A DNA stretch of 30,680 bases from Leptospira adleri (GCF_002811985.1 NZ_NPDU01000053.1:1-30680); one strand, 5' to 3'. Numbered from the stretch's first letter, positions 13,835 through 26,114 are shown. Numbers and translations: made by a program. Notes: a model not told the origin generated them from the sequence alone.

Positions 13835-13870
13835 AAAATATAGATTCAAATAAGACGAACACTAGAGATC
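13835..13870 (+). promoter_or_regulatory. Leader element shared with the first phosphatase gene
   Basis: AAAATATAGATT, an A-rich patch, AAGACGAAC and AGAGAT align with the leader before the ATG at 9620. Here the element stands about 57 bases before its start codon rather than 29. The similarity suggests the upstream region was duplicated along with the gene, or that both are under the same control. Confidence 0.4.
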
Positions 13871-13895
13871 TTTAAAAAACAGGTTTATTAAAATT

Positions 13896-16800
13896 ATGGG
13901 TGAAACCGAATCCATCTGGAACAACGTCCTCCTCAACTATTATTCATTCGGAAGTCTACTATCCTTTTTAACTTCCATGCTCATCTCGGGTGTTTTCCTT
14001 TTTATAGATAAGAAAGTATCGAGCACCAAACATTTGGCCTTTGGCGCTTTCTTACTCGGCATATTCCAATTTGGTTATGTTTTTGCGGCGGTTCTCTATC
14101 ATCCTTTTGCGGCTTATCACCGTTGGATCACGGCCGGTTTGATATTACCGGCAATTCTTCATATCGGCCAATTTGTCGCTCGTTACCCGGAGAATGAAAA
14201 TCCAAAATTCAATCTGATTACTACGATCGTACTTTGGGTCGTCGCCATTGGTTCTGTGGGTTATTTCTGCATTTCCACTTACAATGGTCCGGTTAAATAT
14301 CACTTCACGGCGCATCACTGGGATTTTAACGCTGAGAACGTAAGTAGAACGATCGCGATCATCATATTTACTTATGTTTTTATCAACTTCGTTGCGATTC
14401 CGATTTGGAGGATTACCGTTTTGAAGGGGAAGTCGCGATGGATCATCTTCGGATTTATGCTGTCCTTCCTTGTGGGAGGAACCGTTCCTGTCGTCGCAAA
14501 CCTGTTGAGCCGAGACGGTTATATCGAAAGGTCGATCTACCTTACTTCGATCGTGCTTCTTTTTATGGCGGCGTTCTTTATCATTCTTATCTTATATTTG
14601 AATTTTTCCGTGGAAAAAACTTCTTTTATGCTCAAGATCGTCGGGATCACTTTCGTAACGGTCTTGATTATCATGCAGGCGCTTGTTTATATTTCCAACC
14701 AAGACAAAGAATCCGAATACGACACTCTGAGTCAGATTCACATGGAGCGCGCATTGGAAGGAGGAGCGGTCGAAGACGGCATTTCTTATATTATCAAATG
14801 GGATCAGGGTAAGAATTCTTTCGATAAGTCGAAGTATGATCCGAACATTCATCCGGACGAAGAACAGCTTACAATCGATTTCAAGAACACACTTTTGTAT
14901 GAAAAAATTTTTAATCTCAAAGAAGAAGGATTTCGCGAGTCCGTGATTCGACTTGTCGAAAGTTCGCATGAGAATTTCGGCGGTTATCGTTATTCCATAG
15001 TAAACTTTCTAAAAGAACATCCTGACGTGGAAGGCGCCGCACTCAAAGCGTCGCTTAATAAGGAATTATCCAGACTGGGTTTGTATGTATTTGTCGCTTC
15101 GAATAAATTGGATAATATCTTTCCAGAGGATTTTTGCGCAAAGGGACGAAGTTATCTGGATGGCGCTAAAGAAGTTAAGATGTTTCGAATTTCTTTGGAA
15201 TATCGCTGGAACTTTTGTAAATGGGACGGAAAAACGGTGACCCCCGCTAAACTTAAGGAAGAAGTCCTCAATTACTTTCGTCCTTTTGTCCCTTCGCTTA
15301 CGAGATATTATCGTAAAAAGGACGTTGGCGATCACAGCAATCATTACATTGGATTTATTAAATACGATTCTCAGAACGATCGGGTGAGTGAGGTAGGATT
15401 TTCTTATCGGGCATATCGCCAATTTATGCATCCGACCGCGCTAAAACAGATCATAGTCTTAGGCGTTGTTATCGTTGTGATCATTCTTCTTTTTCCTTTG
15501 TTTTTTAGAGGAAGTCTTGTTTCACCTCTAAATGACTTGTTGAGCGGGGTTGAAAAGGTAAACGACGGAAGTTTGGAAGTTCAGGTTCCGATTCGAGTGA
15601 AGGATGAGATTGGATTCTTAGCCGATTCCTTTAACAATATGGTGACGTCGATTCGAGACGCGAGGAAAGAACTCCAAGACTACGCGGAACATCTAGCTCT
15701 CAAAGTTAGTCAGAGAACGGAGGAACTTTCGGAGAAGATCGACGAGTTTCAAAGACTTAAGATTCAGCAGGACGGGGATTATTTTTTGACTTCTCTTCTT
15801 GCAAAACCTCTCAACTACAATGCGAGTAAATCTCCCAAAGTTTCGACGCATTTTTTGCTAAGACAAAAAAAGCAATTCGAGTTTAAGGGAAAACGCGCGG
15901 ACCTCGGCGGCGATATCTGCGTGACCGGTAATTTGCGTTTAGGAGTCCCTTCCAACTTCAAACGTTATATCTTCGCGATGAACGGAGATGCGATGGGTAA
16001 ATCCATGCAGGGCGCCGGAGGCTCGCTTGTTATGGGAGTCGTAATCAATTCCATTCTTGCACGCTCGGCGGCAAATAATCGAATCTTGGACATTTCTCCG
16101 GAACAATGGTTAACCGAAACGTATGAGGAAGTCAACGCGGTCTTCAAATCCTTTAACGGAAGTATGGTGATATCCGCAACGGTATTCTTAATCGAAGAAG
16201 AATCCGGTAAAGCCTACTACTTTAACGCCGAACACCCGTTTACGGTATTGTATCGAGACGAACGAGCAACATTCCTAGACACCACGTTAAACCTCCGAAA
16301 GATAGGATTGGAATCCGAATATCCTTTCAAAGTATTTACTACGACCTTAAGAGAAGGCGATGTTTTGATTCTTGGCTCCGACGGTAAGGACGACCTGGAT
16401 CTAACTCCGGATAAAGATACAAGATCCATTAACGAGGATGAGACCTTATTCTTAAAAAGTGTGGAAGCCGGTAAAGGCGACATCGATCTGATCGAACATC
16501 TAATCTATAAGAACGGCGAAATCACCGACGACCTTTCCCTATTAAGAATCGAATATGGGATTCGTACCGAGGAAGAATCGAAAGTTGATTTGTACGATTC
16601 CGATAAAACGGAAACGAAGTCGGCGTTTGACGAGATTCCGGATTGGAGCATATCCTATTCTCACGCGCGTCAATTATATAAAGACGGAAATATGAAAGAA
16701 GCGATCGACGAACTTGTGGATCTTTATTCTAAAACTCCCGAAGATTCCAAAGTGATTAAACTTTTGGCGCTTCTGAGTTTTAAGGATAAAGACTATGTTA

Positions 16801-17096
16801 AGGCGGTTGAGATTCTCGGAAAGTATTTGGAACTGGATCCCGAATTGAGCGAATATTGGTACTATCTTTCCGTCGCTAATAAGAAGTTAGGAAGATTTTC
16901 AGAAGCGATCACCGCCTCGGAGAAAGTGGCATCTAAACAACCTGACAACGCGAATAACTTAGTGAACCTCTCCGATTTATATCGATTGCAGCAAAAATAT
17001 ACCGAAGCAAAGGAATTCGCAGACAAGGCTTTGATTTTGGATCCTCAAAACGAGAGTGCAAAGAAAATTCTAAAGAAGATTGAGAATCATGTTTGA
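13896..17096 (+). CDS. Membrane receptor phosphatase: polytopic N-terminus, sensor, HAMP, SpoIIE/PP2C, TPR (copy 2)
   Basis: The 1066-residue paralog of the protein encoded at 9620 has the same order: seven hydrophobic helices, an eighth at about 245-266, a sensor of roughly 245 residues, a helix at about 516-537, HAMP (DEIGFLADSFNNM), a coiled coil, SpoIIE/PP2C with DLGGD, MNGDAMGK, GSDGKDD and TDDLS, and C-terminal TPRs (about 915-1060). The catalytic half is nearly identical between copies, whereas the sensor differs most, implying the same output chemistry with different input. The motifs YHPFAAYHRW and HFTAHHWDFN are retained, as are sensor Cys414 and Cys441. The ribosome site is weak (AGG about 12 bases upstream). 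Two hairpins follow the stop. Confidence 0.9.
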   Translation: MGETESIWNNVLLNYYSFGSLLSFLTSMLISGVFLFIDKKVSSTKHLAFGAFLLGIFQFGYVFAAVLYHPFAAYHRWITAGLILPAILHIGQFVARYPENENPKFNLITTIVLWVVAIGSVGYFCISTYNGPVKYHFTAHHWDFNAENVSRTIAIIIFTYVFINFVAIPIWRITVLKGKSRWIIFGFMLSFLVGGTVPVVANLLSRDGYIERSIYLTSIVLLFMAAFFIILILYLNFSVEKTSFMLKIVGITFVTVLIIMQALVYISNQDKESEYDTLSQIHMERALEGGAVEDGISYIIKWDQGKNSFDKSKYDPNIHPDEEQLTIDFKNTLLYEKIFNLKEEGFRESVIRLVESSHENFGGYRYSIVNFLKEHPDVEGAALKASLNKELSRLGLYVFVASNKLDNIFPEDFCAKGRSYLDGAKEVKMFRISLEYRWNFCKWDGKTVTPAKLKEEVLNYFRPFVPSLTRYYRKKDVGDHSNHYIGFIKYDSQNDRVSEVGFSYRAYRQFMHPTALKQIIVLGVVIVVIILLFPLFFRGSLVSPLNDLLSGVEKVNDGSLEVQVPIRVKDEIGFLADSFNNMVTSIRDARKELQDYAEHLALKVSQRTEELSEKIDEFQRLKIQQDGDYFLTSLLAKPLNYNASKSPKVSTHFLLRQKKQFEFKGKRADLGGDICVTGNLRLGVPSNFKRYIFAMNGDAMGKSMQGAGGSLVMGVVINSILARSAANNRILDISPEQWLTETYEEVNAVFKSFNGSMVISATVFLIEEESGKAYYFNAEHPFTVLYRDERATFLDTTLNLRKIGLESEYPFKVFTTTLREGDVLILGSDGKDDLDLTPDKDTRSINEDETLFLKSVEAGKGDIDLIEHLIYKNGEITDDLSLLRIEYGIRTEEESKVDLYDSDKTETKSAFDEIPDWSISYSHARQLYKDGNMKEAIDELVDLYSKTPEDSKVIKLLALLSFKDKDYVKAVEILGKYLELDPELSEYWYYLSVANKKLGRFSEAITASEKVASKQPDNANNLVNLSDLYRLQQKYTEAKEFADKALILDPQNESAKKILKKIENHV

Positions 17097-17111
17097 GAAA
17101 AAACGGCGGAG

Positions 17112-17134
17112 CGGGAGAGAAATCTCCCCGTTTT
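17112..17134 (+). terminator. Intrinsic terminator, first hairpin after phosphatase copy 2
   Basis: GGGAGA (17113-17118) and TCTCCC (17123-17128) close on a GAAA tetraloop, with a flanking C-G pair and then TTTT. It starts about 16 bases past the stop. A GNRA loop with a GC stem and a U-run is typical of a rho-independent terminator. Confidence 0.65.
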
Positions 17135-17167
17135 ATCCGGAGAGATTTGATTGCAAAAAGGATCGAA

Positions 17168-17203
17168 CGGTTTCTAAGATTTAGAAACCGTAAACTTTTG
17201 TTT

Positions 17204-17210
<7 letters not shown>
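17168..17210. terminator. Second, bidirectional hairpin terminator
   Basis: CGGTTTCTAA (17168-17177) and TTAGAAACCG (17181-17190) form a perfect ten-pair stem with a three-base loop. A T-rich run continues to 17210 on the + side. Read the other way it lies just past the stop of the DUF2147 gene, so it probably ends both convergent transcripts. Confidence 0.75.
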
Positions 17211-17674
<464 letters not shown>

Positions 17675-17706
17675 TCCATTCTCCAAAAAAGTGTTTTGAG
17701 GTCAAA

Positions 17707-17734
17707 ATTCTGGAGTGATAACGGATAAAGTCAA
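17707..17734 (-). promoter_or_regulatory. Sigma70-type promoter of the DUF2147 gene
   Basis: On the minus strand, TTGACT (17734-17729) and CAGAAT (17712-17707) are separated by 16 bases. They lie about 32 bases before the start codon, in the gap after dcd. Confidence 0.5.
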
Positions 17735-17751
17735 CAAAAAAGAAAAGAATT

Positions 17752-18273
17752 CTATTTCTCGAAATCTTTGTATAACATCGAAGGTTGAATACCTTGATTA
17801 GCCTGATATTTACCGGAAGAATACTCCGTTATTTGTCCTTCCACAGTATGATAGAAAATTTGACAAACTTCCACACCGGGATAAACGATCAAAGGTTGGA
17901 TCACGGAAATTTCAAGGGTCCAAAATCCTTTAAAACCTACGTCTCCGAATCCCGCAGTTACGTGAACTAACATTCCCAGACGACCGATCGAAGAACGTCC
18001 TTCGAGCATCGGTACTAAGTTATGCGTCTCCGTAAATTCTAAGGTTCTTCCTAAATACAAAACTCCCGGTTTTAATAAGAGACCGGATTCGGGAATGATA
18101 ATCTTTTCCGCAGGGTTAGGCTTTTTCATATCCAAAGGAAGTTCAGTATAAACCAAAAGTTCTTCGTGAAGTCTTAGATTGTAAGAATTTGGATTGAGAA
18201 GTTTTTCAGAATAAGGAGTGATAACTATGTCTTTGCCGATGCGTTTCTGAATTTCTTGTCCTGTGAGAATCAT
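17752..18273 (-). CDS. dcd: dCTP deaminase
   Basis: The enzyme deaminates dCTP to dUTP, feeding dTMP synthesis. The 173 residues carry the family core EGRSSIGRLGMLVH (91-104), TAGFGDVGFKGFWTLEI (106-122, with the catalytic-type Glu121) and a C-terminal YSSGKYQANQGIQPS. The TAG-x-x-D-x-G-F pattern resembles the bifunctional deaminase/dUTPase group more than the E. coli TAHR type, so direct formation of dUMP is possible; this is inference. The start is ATG at 18273, adjacent to the stop of the upstream hydratase gene, with AAGGAAAA as ribosome site inside that gene's end. The two genes form an operon. Confidence 0.93.
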   Translation of the reverse strand: MILTGQEIQKRIGKDIVITPYSEKLLNPNSYNLRLHEELLVYTELPLDMKKPNPAEKIIIPESGLLLKPGVLYLGRTLEFTETHNLVPMLEGRSSIGRLGMLVHVTAGFGDVGFKGFWTLEISVIQPLIVYPGVEVCQIFYHTVEGQITEYSSGKYQANQGIQPSMLYKDFEK

Positions 18274-19068
<795 letters not shown>

Positions 19069-19153
19069 TTTTCAGGCAGAATAATTCTTGCCGAAACCTT
19101 TTTGTTCCGATAAACTAGGTGCCCGTCGTAAAATTTTCAAGCCAAGTAAGGTT

Positions 19154-19879
19154 ATGCTACATAAATCGACAAAATTTTTTCTGATCCTTTTTTTTCTTTC
19201 GTTCGCTCATTGTAAGGAAAGTAAATCCAATAACGAATTATTTGCCGGCTTAGGAATCGGAAGCCCAGTCATTACTTCCATCGATCCGCCCGCCGGTTCT
19301 CCTCCTCAATCAACCGACGTAGCTTATACAGGAACTCAAATTACGATCACCGGCAGGAATTTCACTCCGAACTCCACCGATACGATCGTGAAATTCAACG
19401 ATCTCGTAGGAACGATTTTTTCGATTACAACCACTGAAATCATTACGACCGTTCCCGCCGGAGCCAAGGCCGGTTTTGTAACGGTTTCAAAAGCGGATGG
19501 CGCTTGTGATACCGTTTACGGGACGGATGGTTACAACTGTTCCGCCCGTAGATTTTACATAGATTGTTATAAGGCCTATGGAAATATATACGGAGATGAA
19601 ACCGCGGTAAACTATCCGGATTCTTCTACCGTTAAATTTACGGCTGATTTCGGGACAAAGGCTTTTCGCTCCAATCTTCGAGAAACCGGAGGCACAATTC
19701 TTACGTTAGAATGCGATAATTTAGTCGCCGTGAAATATTTTACCAATGGTTGCGTTGCGACCGACAATGGAACTTTGGCCGCTCCGGTTTACAATCCAAC
19801 GATCAATTTCACAGATAATTATGCGGTTCAATATTTTATTACTTCCGCAAAGGGAAGTTGTAAAATCAGCTTCCAATAA
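19154..19879 (+). CDS. IPT/TIG-domain lipoprotein
   Basis: The 241-residue protein starts at the ATG at 19154 after AAGTAAGG; the upstream in-frame extension has no signal. A lipoprotein signal ends at FAHC with Cys20. Residues about 38-120 form an immunoglobulin-like IPT/TIG domain (PVITSIDPPAGSP, GTQITITGRNF, VKFNDLVGTIFSITTTEI, VPAGAKAGFVTVS). The C-terminal half has four Cys and is Tyr/Asn-rich with no family I recognise. TIG modules are common in cell-surface adhesins and receptors; exposure on the surface is plausible but not shown. The gene is divergent from the hydratase operon. Confidence 0.82.
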   Translation: MLHKSTKFFLILFFLSFAHCKESKSNNELFAGLGIGSPVITSIDPPAGSPPQSTDVAYTGTQITITGRNFTPNSTDTIVKFNDLVGTIFSITTTEIITTVPAGAKAGFVTVSKADGACDTVYGTDGYNCSARRFYIDCYKAYGNIYGDETAVNYPDSSTVKFTADFGTKAFRSNLRETGGTILTLECDNLVAVKYFTNGCVATDNGTLAAPVYNPTINFTDNYAVQYFITSAKGSCKISFQ

Positions 19880-19886
19880 AAAATGT

Positions 19887-19914
19887 TTGGTTTTTTTTCG
19901 AGATCTGCTAAAGT
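19887..19914 (+). promoter_or_regulatory. Possible promoter of the 69-residue protein gene
   Basis: TTGGTT and TAAAGT are separated by 16 bases and lie about 20 bases before the start codon. Both boxes are only partial matches to consensus, so this is a weak call. Confidence 0.25.
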
Positions 19915-19932
19915 TCGAATAGGAGTTGTATC

Positions 19933-20142
<210 letters not shown>

Positions 20143-20169
20143 ACCGGGAGAAAACGGTTCTGATCCTTA

Positions 20170-20207
<38 letters not shown>

Positions 20208-20228
20208 CGCGGATATTTTTAGAAAAAA

Positions 20229-20602
<374 letters not shown>

Positions 20603-20633
20603 AATTCCTGTTTAAACTTTTTCGTCATTATGG

Positions 20634-20669
<36 letters not shown>

Positions 20670-20712
20670 CCGATCTGAATGTGATAGAATTTCAATGGAA
20701 AGTTCGTTTTAG

Positions 20713-21798
20713 TTATTTTTCACCGATTTCAAAAAAGTGAAACAACCGAGGATTCGGTTTTCCAATCTTCCAAATAAAAGCGTCGAGAATATAATGGGTA
20801 AATTGCGGTAAAAAGAGCGCGGATGCCAAAAGAGCGGTCACGAATTCAGGAAGTTCAACGGAATAAAAGCTCGCGTTTTGAAAGATTTGAAAATGATCTT
20901 TCCAAATAAAACTGTCCCAAGCCCATTCCTCCGCAAAAGAGAATAAAAATAAAATTCCTAAAAAACAAACGAGAATCGTAATCCAAGACTTGGATCTAAA
21001 AATTTCCCATTTCATTTCGCTCGGATTTTGGATCACATAATAGAAGAGCAGAAAAATATAAGGAATACCGTGATTGATTACGTTAGTGATCGTAAAAGAA
21101 AAATCGGAATTAAAATACACGATTCCAAAATACCAAACAAACCATGTATTGACAACGAGTAGAATCTTTCCTAAAGGAAGGGACTTATATCTAATAAAGT
21201 AATAGATATGAATCACTAAATACAAACTTAACCAAATTTGCTGTAACCAGAGTAAGGCGGTTGCGATGCTCGGAATCGGATACGTCCAAAAGTCACCGTC
21301 CATAAACCAGGAGAATTCCCTTTTTTGATCCGTGAGATGCCAATAAAGAATCGGAATTCCTCCCGTTGAATAAATCGTAATCTTATCAAGAATAAACGGA
21401 ATTTGAATCGGATCGCTCTTCATTCGGTAAAGGGCTAAAAAGCCGAATTGCTGCCGGATAAAATGAAAGACCGCGACGTAAGCCATAATTCTCCAAAACC
21501 AAATCGAACCGAAAGAATAGAGAAAGACGGAGAATAAAAAACAAACGATAGGAACGGTTATCAGAAGAGTTTTTTTCTCCCTCCATTCTTCTTCGTTGAA
21601 ATAGGATCGAAACAAAGTGGAATAAACGTGAGCCACGTCGATTAGGAGAACCGTACAAAACCAAATCCAAGGATTGATTTCAGTGGGAAGTATATTCCAT
21701 TCTTTTAAAATGATTAAAAAGAATACGGAAAGAATCCCCGGAAGAATGATAAACGACATGTCTAAAACCGGGTTGAAGATCCAGCCCTTAGATTTCAC
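20713..21798 (-). CDS. Polytopic membrane protein with His/Asp motifs, unknown function
   Basis: The 361-residue protein has about nine hydrophobic helices. Polar residues recur at helix ends or within helices: IDVAHVYSTLFR (Asp54, His57), FHFIRQQFGFLALYR (His112), NHGIPYIF (His243) and THYILDAFIWK (His335, Asp339). This scattered His/Asp set resembles membrane di-metal or heme-binding enzymes in general style, but I cannot name a family. The start is GTG at 21798, overlapping the TGA of the FAD oxidoreductase gene by four bases, so the two are translationally coupled and probably act on the same substrate or in the same membrane process. Confidence 0.75.
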   Translation of the reverse strand: MKSKGWIFNPVLDMSFIILPGILSVFFLIILKEWNILPTEINPWIWFCTVLLIDVAHVYSTLFRSYFNEEEWREKKTLLITVPIVCFLFSVFLYSFGSIWFWRIMAYVAVFHFIRQQFGFLALYRMKSDPIQIPFILDKITIYSTGGIPILYWHLTDQKREFSWFMDGDFWTYPIPSIATALLWLQQIWLSLYLVIHIYYFIRYKSLPLGKILLVVNTWFVWYFGIVYFNSDFSFTITNVINHGIPYIFLLFYYVIQNPSEMKWEIFRSKSWITILVCFLGILFLFSFAEEWAWDSFIWKDHFQIFQNASFYSVELPEFVTALLASALFLPQFTHYILDAFIWKIGKPNPRLFHFFEIGEK

Positions 21799-23435
21799 AA
21801 TCTTTGTTCTCCTAAAATCTTCATAGCGGCGTGATTTCCGCGAATCAACGCTTCTTCAAAAATGGAAATTCCGCTCAAGTCTGAATGAGCGAAGTGAAGA
21901 TTAGGATAAGAAATCGCAAGAGCTTCCCGTTGTCCTCCCCAGATCAAACCGGGCACGGGTCGAATCATCGCGTGCGCGTAGGTCATGACGTCGATATTTT
22001 GAATCCTTTTTTCAATGTCGGGATGCGCCTTTTTTAAATCGAATAGGATAGAATCTTTCCATTCGGACCAGGAAGTTCTCATCATCTTCTTTCGAATAGA
22101 AACCGTATCCTTCTCGCCGAACGCCCGATAATAGGTAAGGACTGATTCTTCTCTTCCTGCGCGCAGATCCTGATGCGTGGAAACGATATAACCCAGAGAA
22201 GGGCTTTGGTAGATCACGTTATCCCAACAGGGTGGGATTCCTTTTCCGGTCGGAATCCGGTCGACGGAAAGATTGGCGACCAACCAAGGAGAATACGTAA
22301 GTCCTTTTGTGACGTCCGATTTTTCACCGAGAATATATTTACGCGTGAAGGATGGAAGCGCGTAGACGATCGAATCGCAATGAATGACTTTCTGTTCCTT
22401 TGTTTCGATCGAATAAACCTGAACCGTAAATCGAGATTCTTTCGAATCGGAAGGAAGGACTTTTTCGACGAGAGTTCCAGTTTGAATTTTGGAAGAGATC
22501 GGAGTTCGGAGTTTATCGACCAGAAAGCCGTTCCCCTGAGGCCATGTAAGCAGAGTTAAGTCTTCTCCGCTTTCGTCTACCGGTCGGGAACAAAAATAAT
22601 GGAGCCCTATCCAAGCTGAAATCGTATCTATCGAACCCCCAAAATCGTCTCGAACTGAATAATCCAAAAACCAAAAAAGTTCCTTGGTTCGAAATCCTTG
22701 TTCCTTAATATATTCAAAAAAGTTAATTCTGTCTAATTTTAGAATTTCCGGATCTCGAGATGAAAGATCGATGGGAATCGTAAACGCTTTTTTACCGTCG
22801 CTGCCTCGTTTGATTCTCCACTTTCGTATCCATTCCTTAAATTTACGTTCTTCTAAACCGGCGTTTGATTCGGTGTTTCCGCCGGGGAAAAGGCCTTCGT
22901 TCCATCTTCCTTGATAGAAGATTCTTTCCTCCGGATCGAAGCAGAGATAACGTTCGTCGTAAACGGGTTTGCCTCGATTGTCACGACCGACGATAACTTC
23001 GCTTTCCTCTAAAAATTTGCGAACGAGAACGGCTTCTTCTCCCGGTTGTGGAAGATAATGGGCGCCCCAGGGAAAGGCTCCGATTGAATTCTTACCGGAT
23101 CTAGAATTGCCTCCGGCTTCCTCCTCCAATTCCAAAATTTTAAAATCGGCAAACCCTGATTTATGAAGATAATAACCGGAACTCAATCCGGAGATTCCGC
23201 TTCCAAGAATCAAAACTTTAACTTTTTCCGAAACGTTTCGATTTTTATTCGAGCCGAGTTCGTGCTTTAAGTTCTCGCGAATTCTATGTCCAATCTCTCG
23301 ATCCGGGCCTATGATTTTTCCGGAGATTCTATGTCTGAACTTTAAAAAAGAAAATCCGCCGATCACCGCGGAAATACAAATCCCCAAAATCGTAAGAAAG
23401 GATCTTCGTGAAATGAGTTCTTGCTTTTCGGTCAT
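21795..23435 (-). CDS. Tat-exported FAD-dependent oxidoreductase
   Basis: The 546-residue flavoprotein starts with ATG at 23435. Residues 9-14 (SRRSFL) followed by a hydrophobic stretch form a twin-arginine signal or anchor, implying export in the folded, cofactor-loaded state. The FAD-binding Rossmann motif is VLILGSGISGLSSGYYL (74-90), followed by LELEEEAGGNSRSG. The C-terminus (FAHSDLSGISIFEEALIRG) matches the FAD-closing motif of amine oxidase/phytoene desaturase-type enzymes. The substrate is unknown; candidates are amines, carotenoid- or lipid-like hydrocarbons. It heads a two-gene operon with the His-motif membrane protein. Confidence 0.85.
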   Translation of the reverse strand: MTEKQELISRRSFLTILGICISAVIGGFSFLKFRHRISGKIIGPDREIGHRIRENLKHELGSNKNRNVSEKVKVLILGSGISGLSSGYYLHKSGFADFKILELEEEAGGNSRSGKNSIGAFPWGAHYLPQPGEEAVLVRKFLEESEVIVGRDNRGKPVYDERYLCFDPEERIFYQGRWNEGLFPGGNTESNAGLEERKFKEWIRKWRIKRGSDGKKAFTIPIDLSSRDPEILKLDRINFFEYIKEQGFRTKELFWFLDYSVRDDFGGSIDTISAWIGLHYFCSRPVDESGEDLTLLTWPQGNGFLVDKLRTPISSKIQTGTLVEKVLPSDSKESRFTVQVYSIETKEQKVIHCDSIVYALPSFTRKYILGEKSDVTKGLTYSPWLVANLSVDRIPTGKGIPPCWDNVIYQSPSLGYIVSTHQDLRAGREESVLTYYRAFGEKDTVSIRKKMMRTSWSEWKDSILFDLKKAHPDIEKRIQNIDVMTYAHAMIRPVPGLIWGGQREALAISYPNLHFAHSDLSGISIFEEALIRGNHAAMKILGEQRL

Positions 23436-23505
23436 GCTCGATTGGAAGATTAAAGGGAATCTAATTTAGCGCAAGGAAAAATGAAGGAAAAGAATTGCCT
23501 TCGGT

Positions 23506-24267
<762 letters not shown>

Positions 24268-24279
<12 letters not shown>

Positions 24280-25119
24280 AATGGCGAATAACGTATTATT
24301 GAGATTCAAAGTTTTAAGACTGAGAAACCAGATCATCTTCGTCGCATAATAGTAAGTCTTTTTAAAAAGAGTACCGAGGTTCCCGCCTCGACTTCCGGAA
24401 ACGGAGGCAATCGGTTTTAGGATCGTAAATTTGCAGTCTTTAAAGCCTGTTTGACTGGAAAGCATTTTCATCGTTCTTTCAGTGTAATCGTTGATATGAT
24501 CTTTCGCTTCGAGATAATGTCCGTTAGGTTTCATTCCTTTCAGCAGAACTTTCAGACGAGCCTTAAACAACTGAACCGGAAAGTTCGGGGTTTGCAAAAA
24601 AAGAATTCCACCCGGTTTTAAAAGAGAATGCAAATATTCTAATAAACTGTGAGGTTTCGGGATGTGTTCTATAACGTCCCAGAGTGTGATGATATCCAAA
24701 GAACCTTTGGCGATTCCTGAGTTTTGAACGATTCCAGGGAAAACGTTTTTGAGTCCGTTTTTTTCTTTCGCAAACTGAACCGCTTTTTCCGAAATCTCGT
24801 ATCCGATCGCTTCCCAACCCGGTTTTTGGTCGCCAATTCGTTTCACAAAAAATCCAAGTCCGCAGCCGACGTCTAAAATTTTTCCCGTCGGAGCTTTTAA
24901 GAATTCATCGATAAAGTCCTGATAAATTTCCCTGTGAGCGTTGTCCCACCATCCGAGATCGTAAGAAGAATCATCGTCCCAGTAGCCTTCATAGTGTTCT
25001 TCTTGTTCGTATGTGGAGAATACATGTCCGCAGTTCGAGCAGCGGACGATATCGATTCTATTCTCGACAAATACGGTGAAATTTTGAGTGCTCGAGCAAA
25101 GATAACAGGTTTGATTCAA
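24268..25119 (-). CDS. Class I SAM-dependent methyltransferase with N-terminal zinc ribbon
   Basis: The 283-residue protein has a CxxC pair (Cys5/Cys8) and a second pair (Cys27/Cys30) that should bind zinc. A methyltransferase core follows: SAM motif I ILDVGCGLGFF (81-91), acidic YEIS (107-110) and motif IV LWDVIEHIP (147-155), then KPGGILFLQTPN. This is the layout of Methyltransf_23-type enzymes found in cell-surface sugar or small-molecule modification. The start is TTG at 25119 after GGGGGC, with the cysteine motif beginning four residues later. It is divergent from dapF and converges on the HAD gene with a 12-base overlap. The substrate is unknown. Confidence 0.88.
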
Positions 25120-25268
25120 AGAAGCCCCCAGGCCGATGACCGGATTTTCAATGTCTCCGGGTGAAGCCTGAAAAGCCAGAAAAAAGTAGAGTCCTTTTTC
25201 TTGTTTTTGAATTCCCCCGAGAAGAGTCTAAAAAAAAGATAGAATTCAGTTTATCACCAGGAGTTCCC

Positions 25269-26114
25269 GTGACCGCGCTTAAATTTACGAAAATGGAAGG
25301 AATCGGTAACGATTACGTTTATATCGACGCCACTCAAACGGACGTTCGTCTCTCACCGGAACAAATTCAGAAACTTTCCGATCGCAATTTTGGAATCGGA
25401 AGCGACGGAGTTATTTTTATCCGGAATTCCAAACAGGGCGATTTTATGATGGATATGTACAACTCGGACGGAAGTTCTTCCGAGATGTGCGGGAATGGAA
25501 TCCGTTGCGTTGCGAAATATATCTACGATCACGGTTTGACAAATTCTAAAAATCCGAAGATCGAAACCGGGGCCGGCATCTTAGAAGTGGACCTGAAGAT
25601 CGGAGCCGGAAATAAAGTGGATCTGGTAAGCGTGGATATGGGAAAACCGATTTTAATTCCTTCCAAAATCCCGGTCCTCTGGAAGAACGAAGAAACCATT
25701 ATCGATCAGGCCTTGGAAATCGCCGGTAAGAGTTTAAATTTTACCGCAGTGAGCATGGGAAACCCTCACTGTGTGATCTTCGTCGACGATTCCGATCAGT
25801 TTCCCGTGAGAGAAATCGGTCCCTTGATCGAAAACCATTCTTTCTTTCCGAAAAGGGTAAACGTAGAATTTGTTACCGTAAGAGGCAAAGATCATCTTTA
25901 TCAAAGAACCTGGGAACGGGGAGCGGGGGAAACATTGGCTTGCGGAACGGGGGCCTGCGCAGTAATGGTTGCGGGCAACTTGACGGAGAGATCCGGTAAA
26001 GACGTGAAAATCGACCTTAGGGGCGGAACTCTTCGAATTCAATGGCAAGAATCAGGTCATGTTCTGATGACAGGTCCGGCTCGCGAAATCTTTTCAGGAG
26101 AAGTAGAAATTTAG
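25269..26114 (+). CDS. dapF: Diaminopimelate epimerase
   Basis: The enzyme converts LL- to meso-diaminopimelate for lysine and peptidoglycan synthesis, without a cofactor and using two cysteines. The start is GTG at 25269, with AGGAG five bases upstream; the open frame extends 36 codons further but has no comparable site and does not match the family. The 281 residues include [15 protein letters not shown], the first active-site Cys74 in EMCGNGIRC and the second, Cys225, in ACGTGACA, with the paired N-terminal and C-terminal half-barrels expected. Length fits the family. Its stop lies inside a 26-base palindrome shared with the facing gene. Confidence 0.96.
   Translation: MTALKFTKMEGIGNDYVYIDATQTDVRLSPEQIQKLSDRNFGIGSDGVIFIRNSKQGDFMMDMYNSDGSSSEMCGNGIRCVAKYIYDHGLTNSKNPKIETGAGILEVDLKIGAGNKVDLVSVDMGKPILIPSKIPVLWKNEETIIDQALEIAGKSLNFTAVSMGNPHCVIFVDDSDQFPVREIGPLIENHSFFPKRVNVEFVTVRGKDHLYQRTWERGAGETLACGTGACAVMVAGNLTERSGKDVKIDLRGGTLRIQWQESGHVLMTGPAREIFSGEVEI

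Noticed and set aside
14405..14812. 135-codon + ORF inside phosphatase copy 2
   Set aside because: It is an out-of-frame shadow of the membrane domain, Arg/Tyr/His-rich with no independent start signal.
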